In this document: positions 54,470-61,865 of the stretch, one piece after another | Layout of the letters: each line of letters opens with the position of its first letter | How positions within the stretch are numbered: position 1 is the stretch's first letter | Assembly (NCBI GenBank): GCA_900100595.1 | Contig: FMUA01000015.1 | Location: 1-64,000 of the forward strand | Reading direction: 5' to 3' | DNA: 64,000 nt | DNA from: Ruminococcaceae bacterium P7 | Lineage (GTDB): Bacteria; Bacillota; Clostridia; Oscillospirales; Acutalibacteraceae | Program-made: the position numbers and the translations under genes | The notes under the pieces: model-generated | Database searches by the model: none | What the model saw: the letters and a program-made list of their open reading frames with translations, nothing else | Told to the model about the DNA's origin: nothing

Positions 54470-54487
54470 CGGCGATTCGTATATAAT
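54459..54487 (+). promoter_or_regulatory. Promoter of the PqqD-like gene, overlapping the groESL terminator
   Basis: TTGATT (54459-54464), 17-base spacer, TATAAT (54482-54487). The -35 box is formed by the 3-prime side of the groESL terminator stem and its T-run. Confidence 0.65.
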
Positions 54488-54509
54488 AGCATTGCTGGGA
54501 GGAATCAGA

Positions 54510-54773
54510 ATGAAAATAAAAGATAATTTTCTGCTCCGCAAGGTTGCGGATTCCTATGTCGTTGTTCCCGTAGGCAAGCTCACGCTTGATTTTAACGGCA
54601 TCATCACCCTGAACGAAACAGGCGCGTTCCTGTTTGAGCAGCTGCAGAAGGGTGCCGAGAGAGAGGATCTGATTGAGAATCTGCTCAAGGAATACGATGT
54701 GGATCCCGAAAAAGCGGCGGCGGATATCGATGTGTTTCTGGAGAAGGTGAAGGATGCCGATGTCCTCGAGTAA
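54510..54773 (+). CDS. PqqD-family peptide-binding protein
   Basis: 87 residues from ATG 54510 after GGGAGGAA. It has the PqqD fold pattern: an N-terminal strand pair (NFLLRKVADSYVVVPVG), FNGIITLNETGAFLFEQLQKG, then a helical C-terminus with DLIENLLKEYDVDPEKAAADIDVFLEKV. PqqD proteins bind leader peptides and present them to modifying enzymes in RiPP pathways. No precursor peptide or radical-SAM enzyme is adjacent; the only partner is the S26-like gene that overlaps its end. Its specific role is unknown. Confidence 0.85.
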   Translation: MKIKDNFLLRKVADSYVVVPVGKLTLDFNGIITLNETGAFLFEQLQKGAEREDLIENLLKEYDVDPEKAAADIDVFLEKVKDADVLE

Positions 54774-55257
54774 ATCGGTCAGAATAGACGATGTGATAGA
54801 CGTGATGACGGAAAAGCTCAAAGAGGGCGGCACGGTGACCTTTTCACCGCACGGGACGAGTATGCTCCCGATGCTGCGCGACGGCGAGGACGTTGTCGTG
54901 CTCAAGGGAACAGGCGGCAAACGGCTCCATCTGTTTGACGTGCCGCTTTACCGGCGGGACAACGGGCAGTATGTGCTCCACCGCGTGCTGGACTTCTGCA
55001 GGGACGGCTCCTATGTGATGTGCGGAGACAACCAGTTCGTCAAGGAAAATGGCATCCGCGACGATCAGATCATCGCGGTGATGACGGGCTTTTTCCGGAA
55101 GGGAAGGGCATACACAACGCAGTCGCTTCTCTACCGGCTATACATCAATTTCTGGTACTATACCCGACCGTTCAGGCGTTCTTACCGCTTCGGAAAAAGA
55201 AAGGCTTTCGGGCTGGTCGGCAGGATAAGGAAGAAAAAAAATAACGCGGACGGTTAA
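54754..55257 (+). CDS. S24/S26-like peptidase without membrane anchor
   Basis: A 167-residue protein related to signal peptidases. The Ser motif is PHGTSMLPML with S36. H76 in YVLHRVL and D92 in CGDNQ occupy the positions of the Ser-His-Asp active site of ER-type (SipW-like) signal peptidases, not the bacterial Ser-Lys dyad. The N-terminal transmembrane helix of signal peptidases is absent, and the C-terminus is very basic. It overlaps the PqqD-like gene by 20 bases, so the pair may cleave a peptide bound by PqqD. ATG 54760 is an equally good start. Confidence 0.8.
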   Translation: MPMSSSKSVRIDDVIDVMTEKLKEGGTVTFSPHGTSMLPMLRDGEDVVVLKGTGGKRLHLFDVPLYRRDNGQYVLHRVLDFCRDGSYVMCGDNQFVKENGIRDDQIIAVMTGFFRKGRAYTTQSLLYRLYINFWYYTRPFRRSYRFGKRKAFGLVGRIRKKKNNADG

Positions 55258-55268
55258 TCGTCCGCGTT
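55243..55268. terminator. Shared terminator between convergent genes
   Basis: AACGCGGACG (55243-55252) pairs perfectly with CGTCCGCGTT (55259-55268). The A-run just upstream (55234-55242) gives a good T-tract on the minus strand, so it serves the minus-strand glycosyltransferase best; the plus-strand tail is weaker. Confidence 0.85.
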
Positions 55269-55276
55269 GTTTGCGT

Positions 55277-56947
55277 TTATGCTTTTGTTTTACTGTGTTT
55301 TTTGTTGATTTTTTCAACCAGCTGTCTGATCTTGGCGTAATCGCTGAAAAGAATCTTGTTCATGGCGTAAGCCGCCGTGGGAACCAGCAGGGGAATGTAG
55401 GTGCAGGCGTACTGCGACTTCGCTTCAAACAGCAGGTGATAGCCGAAGGCGCCGAGCAGTACAAGCGGCAGGAGAACCGTTTCGATATTCGTCTTTCTGT
55501 CGATAAAGAGCAGATAGATGCCCAGCGCGAAGAGCACGAACAGAATCTGCATATAGAAATTGAAGTGAAGCGCGAACAATTGTCCCCAGAAGCCGTTGTT
55601 ATAGATATCCTTTGCCAGATCGCTCAGCTCATGAGAGTGCTGCTTGACCTGACTGATCCAGATGCTCTCATAGCTCGGCTCGTTCCATTGGCTGAGGATT
55701 TTCTTGCCGAAGAAATCGAAGGCATAGCCGAGGTCGTCGCTCATTTCCTCAAGGCGTCTGTCGATGCTTGTCTGGGCGACCGCGTTGCCTCTTTCGGCGT
55801 CGAAGCCGCCTTTCATGTAGTCGTTGACGGCTGTTTTGGTGTACCAGCCGGGCGCCATGGGGGATTCCTGCAAGCCCAGATCGAAGTACATCGTCTGAGT
55901 CAGACCGCTTTCAAACTGCGTGTTGGCGCGCGCCTCATAGCTCATGATGATCAGCTTTGACGAGCCGACGCAGAGAATGCACATCGCAAGCGCAAAGGCA
56001 AGGCTCTGCCACTTTTTGTTTTTGACGGCGTGGAGGATCAGCATGATGACAAAGGCGACGAGATAGATGAGGTTGTTGTACTTGACGATCGTCGAGAGCA
56101 TCAGCAGGCAGCCTGCGGGAATGATCCAAACCCAACGGTTTGTCTGAAAATACTTGATCAGGAACAGGCACGCCCAGACCGCGGTCGACATGCCGATGAT
56201 ATTGCCGTAAACAAAGGTGCAGAGGAAAACCGGCTGGAAGCAGACCGCAAGCAGGAGGATCGCGATAAACTCAATGCTTTTTCTCTTGAAGAGGAGCGCG
56301 GTGATTCTCGCGAGCGCGAAGTAGGCGGAGGCGAGGCTGAGCACGTTGATGATCTGAACGGGCATCGAGCTGTCCGTGCCGAAGATGCGGTAGACGATCT
56401 CCGAGAAGAACACAAAGCCCAGCTGGAAGGGGAAGAAGTGGAAATAGTTGTGACCGTTGTAGTACTCGCTGAAATAGAAGCCCGAGTTGTTGAAGAACTT
56501 GGAGTAGTCGTCATTAGCCGAGTTGGTCGCGGCTTCAAAGAGGTTGGCGCTGTCCGCGGCGGGAACGGAGGTGACGGAATAGATCCAGATCACGCCGAGG
56601 ATCGCCGTCCAGACGGCAAGACCGATTTCCAGGATACGGATGCTGACCTTCGCGAAAAAGTCGTAGAAACGCCGCAGCCAGAACAGAAGGGCGATAAACA
56701 GCGCGGTAAAGAACAGGTTGAGAATGATGTTGTCGCCCTCAAAAATCACAAGCTCGCTTGCGAGATTCGTCTGGTCAAAGACGCTTGTCTCAAAAAAGCT
56801 CATGATGCCGATATAGCCGAACGCGAGAAAGATAAAGAGACAGAGAATATTGACAACGATGAACTCAGCCTTGTTTGCTTTTTGGGTGGTTGGAATGGTT
56901 GCCGCCTGCTTCGGCTTGGCGGCAGCAGTTTTTTTGTTTTTACTCAT
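55277..56947 (-). CDS. Polytopic membrane glycosyltransferase (GT-C/GT39-like)
   Basis: A 556-residue protein with a Lys/Ala-rich cytoplasmic N-terminus (KKTAAAKPKQAATIPTTQKANK) and about 12 membrane helices. The first extracytoplasmic loop begins with the acidic pattern AADSANLFEAATNSANDD, reminiscent of lipid-linked-sugar GT-C enzymes. A large C-terminal loop (about 370-450) precedes the last helices. It probably transfers a sugar from a polyprenyl carrier to a protein or cell-wall polymer outside the membrane. Donor and acceptor are unknown. It starts eight bases after the gpsA stop, so they form one unit. Confidence 0.75.
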   Translation of the reverse strand: MSKNKKTAAAKPKQAATIPTTQKANKAEFIVVNILCLFIFLAFGYIGIMSFFETSVFDQTNLASELVIFEGDNIILNLFFTALFIALLFWLRRFYDFFAKVSIRILEIGLAVWTAILGVIWIYSVTSVPAADSANLFEAATNSANDDYSKFFNNSGFYFSEYYNGHNYFHFFPFQLGFVFFSEIVYRIFGTDSSMPVQIINVLSLASAYFALARITALLFKRKSIEFIAILLLAVCFQPVFLCTFVYGNIIGMSTAVWACLFLIKYFQTNRWVWIIPAGCLLMLSTIVKYNNLIYLVAFVIMLILHAVKNKKWQSLAFALAMCILCVGSSKLIIMSYEARANTQFESGLTQTMYFDLGLQESPMAPGWYTKTAVNDYMKGGFDAERGNAVAQTSIDRRLEEMSDDLGYAFDFFGKKILSQWNEPSYESIWISQVKQHSHELSDLAKDIYNNGFWGQLFALHFNFYMQILFVLFALGIYLLFIDRKTNIETVLLPLVLLGAFGYHLLFEAKSQYACTYIPLLVPTAAYAMNKILFSDYAKIRQLVEKINKKHSKTKA

Positions 56948-56955
56948 TGATTAAT

Positions 56956-57918
56956 TTAGAACTCCTTTTTTACGGAACGCTCAAAGAGCCGTTTGATGCG
57001 TTCCTGAACATTCTCGCCCTCGAAGAGCACCCGGTAGACGCTCTCCACGATAGGCATATCCACGCCGTATTCCTGACCGAGCAGGAAGAGCGCCTTGGAA
57101 GTCATCACGCCCTCGGCGAGCTTTTCAAAACGGATTCCCTGAACCAAGTCCTCGCCGAATTTACGGTTGTGGCTCCACGGAGAAAACAGCGTCGCCTCAT
57201 AGTCGCCGAGGTGACACAGTCCGTAGGCGCTGAACTCGTTTCCGCCGAGCGCGGCGATCAGACGCGCGATCTCACGCGTGCCTCTTGCCATCAGCGCGCC
57301 CTTGAGCGAGGTGTAATGCAGACCGTCGAGAATACCCGCGGCGATGCCGATGACGTTTTTCGCGGCGGCGCCGATCTCGCTTCCGATCAGGTCGGTGCCG
57401 AGGTAGAAGCGGATAAGGTCGGAGTTGAATTCGCTGACGAGGCGTTTCTTGACCTCCTGATTCGCACTGTCAACGACCATGCAGTTAGGGATTCCCCTGA
57501 CGTAATCCTGCGGATGACCGGGACCGACCCAGACGGCGACCGGCGTTTTGCTCTCGTCGACAAAATCGCCGACCACCTGACTCAGGCGTTTTCCGGTTGT
57601 GACCTCAACGCCCTTCATGCACAGCACGATGGTCTTGCCGTCGAGGTTATTTTTGGCGATATCCGTCATGTAGGAGCGCAGGTGCTGCGAGGAGATCGAA
57701 ATGACGATCACCTCGGCATGCGCGACCGCTTCGCTCAGATCGCTTGTCACGCGGATAGACGGGGGAAAGGTCAGATAGTCGTTTTTGTGCTCAGTTTTGA
57801 GTTGGATGAACTCAGGCGCGTCCGCAAGACCGCTGCTGATGACGTCGTGCCCGATCTTGTCGAGATACCACGCGATACAGCTTCCCCAGCGGCCGCAGCC
57901 CAGAACTGAAATCTTCAT
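56956..57918 (-). CDS. gpsA: NAD(P)H-dependent glycerol-3-phosphate dehydrogenase GpsA
   Basis: Reduces dihydroxyacetone phosphate to sn-glycerol-3-phosphate for phospholipid synthesis. 320 residues from ATG 57918, which follows CAGGAG; an upstream in-frame extension would run into the 6S RNA region. The dinucleotide motif GCGRWGSCIAWYLDKIGHDV differs slightly from the common GAGSWGTALA. GPGHPQDYVRG, the catalytic-lysine region EIGAAAKNVIGIAAG and AHLGDYEATLFS-like CHLGDYEATLFSP support the assignment. Confidence 0.9.
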   Translation of the reverse strand: MKISVLGCGRWGSCIAWYLDKIGHDVISSGLADAPEFIQLKTEHKNDYLTFPPSIRVTSDLSEAVAHAEVIVISISSQHLRSYMTDIAKNNLDGKTIVLCMKGVEVTTGKRLSQVVGDFVDESKTPVAVWVGPGHPQDYVRGIPNCMVVDSANQEVKKRLVSEFNSDLIRFYLGTDLIGSEIGAAAKNVIGIAAGILDGLHYTSLKGALMARGTREIARLIAALGGNEFSAYGLCHLGDYEATLFSPWSHNRKFGEDLVQGIRFEKLAEGVMTSKALFLLGQEYGVDMPIVESVYRVLFEGENVQERIKRLFERSVKKEF

Positions 57919-57990
57919 AATTTGCTCCTGTATGGTGAATTTTGGTAAAGGGAATCTCCGGTCATTCCATGCCGTGAAGGTTCCCAAAAT

Positions 57991-58205
57991 AAAAACGGGC
58001 AATAAAAAACCCGCCCGACCGTATGATTTTAATAAATAACCTGCCTACGAATAGAACAGGTGGGTGCCCACCTTCGAGCTTCAGGCTCCCTTCTTCCAAA
58101 AAGTGGGAGGTCTGCACACCACTCAAAGAGTAAAGCTCCCGATTTAAGAGTTGTAGGGTTATTTGAAAATCATTCACGCATCGGGCAGGCAAAAGACCAA
58201 CCCTT
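57991..58205 (-). ncRNA. ssrS: 6S RNA (SsrS), probable
   Basis: On the minus strand the sequence forms one long rod. CCUGCCCGA (58189-58181) pairs with UCGGGCGGG (58018-58010), AUGAUUUU with AAAAUCAU, and CAAAUAACC with GGUUAUUUA. These enclose a large weakly paired centre and GC-rich apical stems (CUCCC/GGGAG, AGGUGGG/CCCACCU). A closing stem, central bubble and apical stem are the architecture of 6S RNA, which binds sigma-A holoenzyme as a promoter mimic. A terminator (GGGC, GCCCG and T-run, ending near 57991) and a consensus promoter upstream frame the unit. The promoter would start transcription near 58238, giving a 5-prime extension. Confidence 0.7.
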
Positions 58206-58244
58206 TTATTCATTTGTACATAAGAAACCGTTATCTTTGATTCT

Positions 58245-58273
58245 ATTCTACATGGTTTTCCGCGTGAAGTCAA
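58245..58273 (-). promoter_or_regulatory. Sigma-A promoter of the 6S RNA
   Basis: On the minus strand TTGACT (58273-58268), 17-base spacer, TAGAAT (58250-58245). Confidence 0.8.
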
Positions 58274-58386
58274 GTATAATATTGTATTGAGTCACCAAAA
58301 AATTTTGGCTGATTTCTGAATGTTTGCCCCGCACAATGAAAAATCCGGCGGATAATAAAAAGAATTCAAATATTTTAAAAAAAGTG

Positions 58387-58415
58387 TTGACAATTCACAA
58401 TCGATATGGTATAGT
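58387..58415 (+). promoter_or_regulatory. Strong sigma-A promoter of a short noncoding unit
   Basis: TTGACA (58387-58392), 17-base spacer, TATAGT (58410-58415) with a TGG extension. No start codon with a ribosome-binding site follows before the terminator at 58477-58506. Confidence 0.85.
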
Positions 58416-58421
58416 ATATCC

Positions 58422-58508
58422 ATTGAATCCATTACGACTTCCTTTCTATGTGCTTGATTACTCCATAAAATTACCTAAAAACCGACGGACTCCACCGTCG
58501 GTTTTTAC
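58422..58508 (+). ncRNA. Candidate small RNA or attenuated leader (about 85 nt)
   Basis: Bounded by the preceding promoter (predicted start near 58422) and a perfect terminator: ACCGACGG (58481-58488) with CCGTCGGT (58495-58502), extended by four A-T pairs and ending in T. The body between is AU-rich with no stable fold apparent. The next gene has its own promoter downstream, so this may be an independent small RNA; it could also be a leader regulating read-through into the sugar transferase gene. Confidence 0.55.
58477..58506 (+). terminator. Rho-independent terminator of the short unit
   Basis: AAAAACCGACGG with CCGTCGGTTTTT forms a 12-base stem around a six-base loop. Confidence 0.93.
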
Positions 58509-58545
58509 GTTTCTGAGATAATTAGTTAAGCTTTTGAAACATCTA

Positions 58546-58574
58546 TTGTTTTTTCGGCGAGCAGACGGTATAAT
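58546..58574 (+). promoter_or_regulatory. Promoter of the sugar transferase operon
   Basis: TTGTTT (58546-58551), 17-base spacer, TATAAT (58569-58574), about 47 bases before the start codon. Confidence 0.7.
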
Positions 58575-58620
58575 CAAGACAAATGATACGATCCGAAAGT
58601 ATGTGCACGAGGTATTGATT

Positions 58621-59301
58621 ATGAGAGCTTTTGAGAAGCTGCCTCCCGAGTTTCAGAACCCGCAGGTGAAAAAATATTACGACATTCTCAGAAAGAAAAG
58701 TGCGTCGGTCGTCATGAAGCGCGTGTTTGACATTGTGGCCGCCTTGCTGATTCTGTCGTTTCTGCTGCTGCCGATCGCGGTGATCGCCGTGCTGGTCAAG
58801 TGCGATTCCAAGGGACCGGCGATGTTCCGTCAGGAGCGCGTGACCAAATACGGAAAAAAGTTCCGCATCTTCAAGTTCCGCACGATGGTGGTCAACGCCG
58901 AGAGCCTCGGCACCCTTGTGACGACGGACAGCGACAGCCGCGTGACAAAAATCGGAAGAACGCTGCGCAAGTACCGCCTTGACGAGCTGCCCCAGATCTT
59001 CAACGTCCTCGGCGGCAGCATGTCGTTTGTCGGCACCCGTCCCGAGGTGCCGCGGTATGTCGACGCGTATGAGGACGTCTATTACGCCACGCTGCTCCTG
59101 CCCGCGGGCATCACCTCGCTTGCGTCGATCATGTACAAGGACGAGGAAAAGCTGCTCTCCGCGGGAGGAGATACCGACAAGGTGTATCTCGGGCAGATCC
59201 TGCCGGAAAAGATGAAATACAATCTGGATTATCTCGAACACTTCGGCTTTGGCGCGGATATCAAACTGATGTTCAGGACCGTCAAAGAAGTGCTGCATTA
59301 A
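58621..59301 (+). CDS. Bacterial sugar transferase (polyprenol-phosphate phosphoglycosyl transferase)
   Basis: A 226-residue monotopic enzyme that transfers a phospho-sugar from a nucleotide sugar to undecaprenyl phosphate, starting a surface polysaccharide or glycan. Features: KRVFDIVAALLILSFLLLPIAVIAV membrane hairpin region (about 37-62), KGPAMFRQERVTKYGKKFRIFKFRTM, RKYRLDELPQIFNVL (catalytic Asp-Glu pair in the DELPQ motif) and MSFVGTRPEVPRYV. ATG 58621 is chosen after GAGG. The O-antigen ligase-like gene follows within 17 bases. Confidence 0.93.
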   Translation: MRAFEKLPPEFQNPQVKKYYDILRKKSASVVMKRVFDIVAALLILSFLLLPIAVIAVLVKCDSKGPAMFRQERVTKYGKKFRIFKFRTMVVNAESLGTLVTTDSDSRVTKIGRTLRKYRLDELPQIFNVLGGSMSFVGTRPEVPRYVDAYEDVYYATLLLPAGITSLASIMYKDEEKLLSAGGDTDKVYLGQILPEKMKYNLDYLEHFGFGADIKLMFRTVKEVLH

Positions 59302-59317
59302 ACAGGGAGTTGCTTTC

Positions 59318-60796
59318 ATGACCGCTCTGAGGGAAAAGCTGAATGATACGTCGCTGTTCCGTATTCTCTACGTCATCGACCTATTCTTCTGCATGATCTC
59401 CTTTGTACAAATACTCGCCTATGTGCTGCTGGTGCCCCTGTTTGTCTGGGGACTGCGGCTGGTTTATCTCAACCAAAGGCGCTACGAAACCTTTGCGCGC
59501 ATGCGCTTCGGCATCTGGGTCGGGGCGTTTCTGATATGCTCGCTGATTTCGATTTTGTTCAACATCTCCTATACGCTGCTGTTCAGCTTCATCATGTTCC
59601 TGCACGTGCTGATCTGCTTCTGCATCTTCTACGGCATGCACACGGAGCCGGAGCTTGATTTCCGCGCGGAGCTGGATATCATCGCGAAGGTCATCGTTGT
59701 GCTGACGACGCTCTTTGATCTGGCGGGCTTTTTCTGTCTGCTGTTCGGCGTTCATTTCGAGTTTGAGCTCAGCGAGCTGTATTTTGTCCGCTTTCCCATC
59801 TTTGAGAACCGCTTCACGGGCATCTTTTATAACCCGAATATGCTGGGATTCGCGTCGGTCGTTTCGGTCGTCTGCTGTCATTTTCTCAGCAAGCCGACCA
59901 TGCGGGACGTCCGTCCGCGGCGCATCATCGGCACGGGCTTCCTGCTGACCTGTGCGATCATCAATCTGTTCGCGCTGATCCTGTGCGATTCCAACGCCGC
60001 CTTTGTGCTGATGCTCGGCTATGTGATCGTGTATGTCGTCTATATCTTTTTTGACACGCGCGCGGGAATGAGCCCGTCAAAGGTTTTCATCCGCATCGTG
60101 GTGCTGATGATGGTGATTTGCGTGTTCATCGGCTCTTCGCTGATCTTCCGCACGGTGTTCAAGGCGGGCTTCGCCGCGGTAACCACCAAGACGAACGCGC
60201 TGGTGGACGTGCTGTTCGACGATGAAAAGCTGATCAATGAGATCACCGGGGGCGAAATGCCCGAGAAGCCGCAGGATCAGGCGGTGACCTTCAACCACGA
60301 GAACGCCAACATCGACAGCGGCAGGTTCAGGCTCTGGCGCGAGTCGTTCGACCTGTTCAAGATATCGCCGATCATCGGCATCGCCAACGGCAACATCGTT
60401 TTTTACAGCGAGGAATACCTCAACGGCTCGCTGCAGTTCAGCTACCACAACAGCGACCTGCATAACGGCTTTCTCACGATACTGGTTTCCACGGGCGTGA
60501 TCGGGGCGCTGCTGTTCGGCACCTTCGGCTTCCGCTTTGCCAAGCACGCCGCCGAGCATCTGTTTCTGCGGCGCAAGACCGTCCGCGACGAGATCTATCC
60601 CTGTCTGTTCGCGTTTTTGTCGGCGTACCTCGCCTACGCGTTCTTTGAGAGGGCGCTGCTCTATGATATCTCGTTCCTTGTTCTCTGGTTCTGGCTGATG
60701 ATGGGCTACACGGGCTGCTACGTCGCGAAGTACGAGCACCTCATTGAGTCGCAGTACCTGTTCCACCGCAAACGCGTCCGCAGAACATTGCTGTAA
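59318..60796 (+). CDS. O-antigen ligase/polymerase-like membrane protein
   Basis: A 492-residue polytopic membrane protein with about 11-12 helices. A large extracytoplasmic loop (about residues 285-385) ends in a Wzy/WaaL-type pattern: DSGRFRLWRESFDLFKISPIIGIANGN, then YHNSDLHNGFLTILVSTGVIG, with a conserved histidine. It probably polymerises or attaches the glycan begun by the preceding sugar transferase. Together they are a minimal surface-polysaccharide pair lacking flippase and other transferases here, which must be encoded elsewhere. Confidence 0.83.
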   Translation: MTALREKLNDTSLFRILYVIDLFFCMISFVQILAYVLLVPLFVWGLRLVYLNQRRYETFARMRFGIWVGAFLICSLISILFNISYTLLFSFIMFLHVLICFCIFYGMHTEPELDFRAELDIIAKVIVVLTTLFDLAGFFCLLFGVHFEFELSELYFVRFPIFENRFTGIFYNPNMLGFASVVSVVCCHFLSKPTMRDVRPRRIIGTGFLLTCAIINLFALILCDSNAAFVLMLGYVIVYVVYIFFDTRAGMSPSKVFIRIVVLMMVICVFIGSSLIFRTVFKAGFAAVTTKTNALVDVLFDDEKLINEITGGEMPEKPQDQAVTFNHENANIDSGRFRLWRESFDLFKISPIIGIANGNIVFYSEEYLNGSLQFSYHNSDLHNGFLTILVSTGVIGALLFGTFGFRFAKHAAEHLFLRRKTVRDEIYPCLFAFLSAYLAYAFFERALLYDISFLVLWFWLMMGYTGCYVAKYEHLIESQYLFHRKRVRRTLL

Positions 60797-60801
60797 AAGA
60801 C

Positions 60802-60830
60802 TTGTATAATTGATTTTTTTGATGTATAAT
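60802..60830 (+). promoter_or_regulatory. Promoter of the LURP-one-like gene
   Basis: TTGTAT (60802-60807), 17-base spacer, TATAAT (60825-60830). It lies immediately before a hairpin. Confidence 0.7.
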
Positions 60831-60860
60831 AACCATAGGCGTCTTTGCCTATGGTTTTAT
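60831..60860 (+). terminator. Hairpin/terminator after the O-antigen ligase-like gene
   Basis: AACCATAGGC (60831-60840) pairs perfectly with GCCTATGGTT (60847-60856) and is followed by TTATCTTT. It terminates the upstream operon; the start site of the embedded promoter would fall inside its left arm. Confidence 0.8.
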
Positions 60861-60879
60861 CTTTAGTCTGGTGATGCAT

Positions 60880-61362
60880 ATGAGGCTTTTTTTGAAAAGG
60901 AACACATTTGACGACAGCTGCTGCTTCACGGTTTTCGATGAATCGGAGGAGGTAAAATATGTCGCATCCCACGTTTCATCCATGCGGATCGCGCGGCACC
61001 GGCTGGCGGTCGCGGACAGCGCGGGAGAGGTCGTCGCCAAAATCCGCCGTCTGCCACTGGTGGGCACCGATACCTATGTGCTCAAATTTCAAAGAAGGCA
61101 CGTCACCTTTGTCACACTGCCGACACCGAACGGCAGCCGTTCGTTCTTCTACGGGAGCAACTGGCGCGTGACGGGAGAGATACTCTCGAAGAATTTCAGT
61201 ATCATCGACGTTGACAAGACGCTGATTCTCGCGCACAGAAAGCACGCGGACTACTGCGAGCTGCTCATTCCCGACGAGCGCAACGAGCTGTTCTGTGTGG
61301 CGATGTCGGTGTGCGTCAACCTGTTCAATACGATAGAAAGTCCTGCACTGCAGGCGGTATAA
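60880..61362 (+). CDS. LURP-one/tubby-like fold protein
   Basis: A 160-residue protein of the YxjI/LURP-one-related group, related in fold to tubby C-terminal domains and phospholipid scramblases. Recognisable features are the short N-terminal MRLFLKRNTF, repeated beta-strand pairs (CFTVFDESEEVKYVAS, VADSAGEVVAKIRR, YVLKFQRRHVTFV) and NWRVTGEILSKNFSIID near the C-terminus. There is no signal peptide. Function in bacteria is unknown. An ATG at 60871 is in frame just upstream. It precedes the Lrp-type regulator by 20 bases. Confidence 0.72.
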   Translation: MRLFLKRNTFDDSCCFTVFDESEEVKYVASHVSSMRIARHRLAVADSAGEVVAKIRRLPLVGTDTYVLKFQRRHVTFVTLPTPNGSRSFFYGSNWRVTGEILSKNFSIIDVDKTLILAHRKHADYCELLIPDERNELFCVAMSVCVNLFNTIESPALQAV

Positions 61363-61382
61363 ATAGATTGGGAGGAAATGAA

Positions 61383-61865
61383 ATGGACAAGCTGCTTCAT
61401 CTGTTAAGCAAAAATTCGCAATTTACCGACGCCGAGCTGGCTTCGATGCTCGGAGAGCCTGTTGACTACATCCGCGCTCAGATCAAGGAGTACGAGAGCA
61501 AGGGCATCATCAAGGGCTATCAGGCGGTTGTCGACTGGGAAAACGTCGAGACGGACTATGTGGAGGCGCTCATTGAGCTGAAGGTCACCCCGAAGAAGGA
61601 AACGGGCTTTGACGAAATGGCGAAGATCTGCATGGCGTTCGACGAGGTCGAGGCGGTCTACCTGATGGCGGGCGTTTATGACTTCGCGCTGATCGTCAGA
61701 GGCGAAACGATGCAGGATATCGGCATGTTTGTCGCCAAGAAGCTCTCGACCATTGAAAGCGTTGTCTCAACGGGAACGCACTTCATCATGCGCCGCTACA
61801 AGGACAAGGGCATCAACCTGTTTGAAGCCGACAAGCAGGCGGACGAGAGGAGCTTAATACTCTGA
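61383..61865 (+). CDS. Lrp/AsnC-family transcriptional regulator
   Basis: 160 residues from ATG 61383 after GGGAGGAAATG. An N-terminal helix-turn-helix (about 8-55; FTDAELASMLGEPVDYIRAQIKEYESKGIIKGYQAVVD) is followed by an effector-binding RAM domain (VEALIELKVTPKKETGFDEMAKI, YLMAGVYDFALIVRG). These regulators respond to amino acids. It overlaps the aminotransferase gene by one base, so it probably regulates that enzyme. Confidence 0.94.
   Translation: MDKLLHLLSKNSQFTDAELASMLGEPVDYIRAQIKEYESKGIIKGYQAVVDWENVETDYVEALIELKVTPKKETGFDEMAKICMAFDEVEAVYLMAGVYDFALIVRGETMQDIGMFVAKKLSTIESVVSTGTHFIMRRYKDKGINLFEADKQADERSLIL

Noticed and set aside
56030-57909. Two long plus-strand open frames opposite the glycosyltransferase and gpsA genes
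   Set aside because: Both are charged, low-information translations of antisense sequence; the minus-strand frames have membrane helices and enzyme motifs.
58324-58521. Small protein of 65 residues upstream of the sugar transferase
   Set aside because: It spans a promoter and a terminator, has no ribosome-binding site, and its composition is that of AT-rich noncoding DNA.
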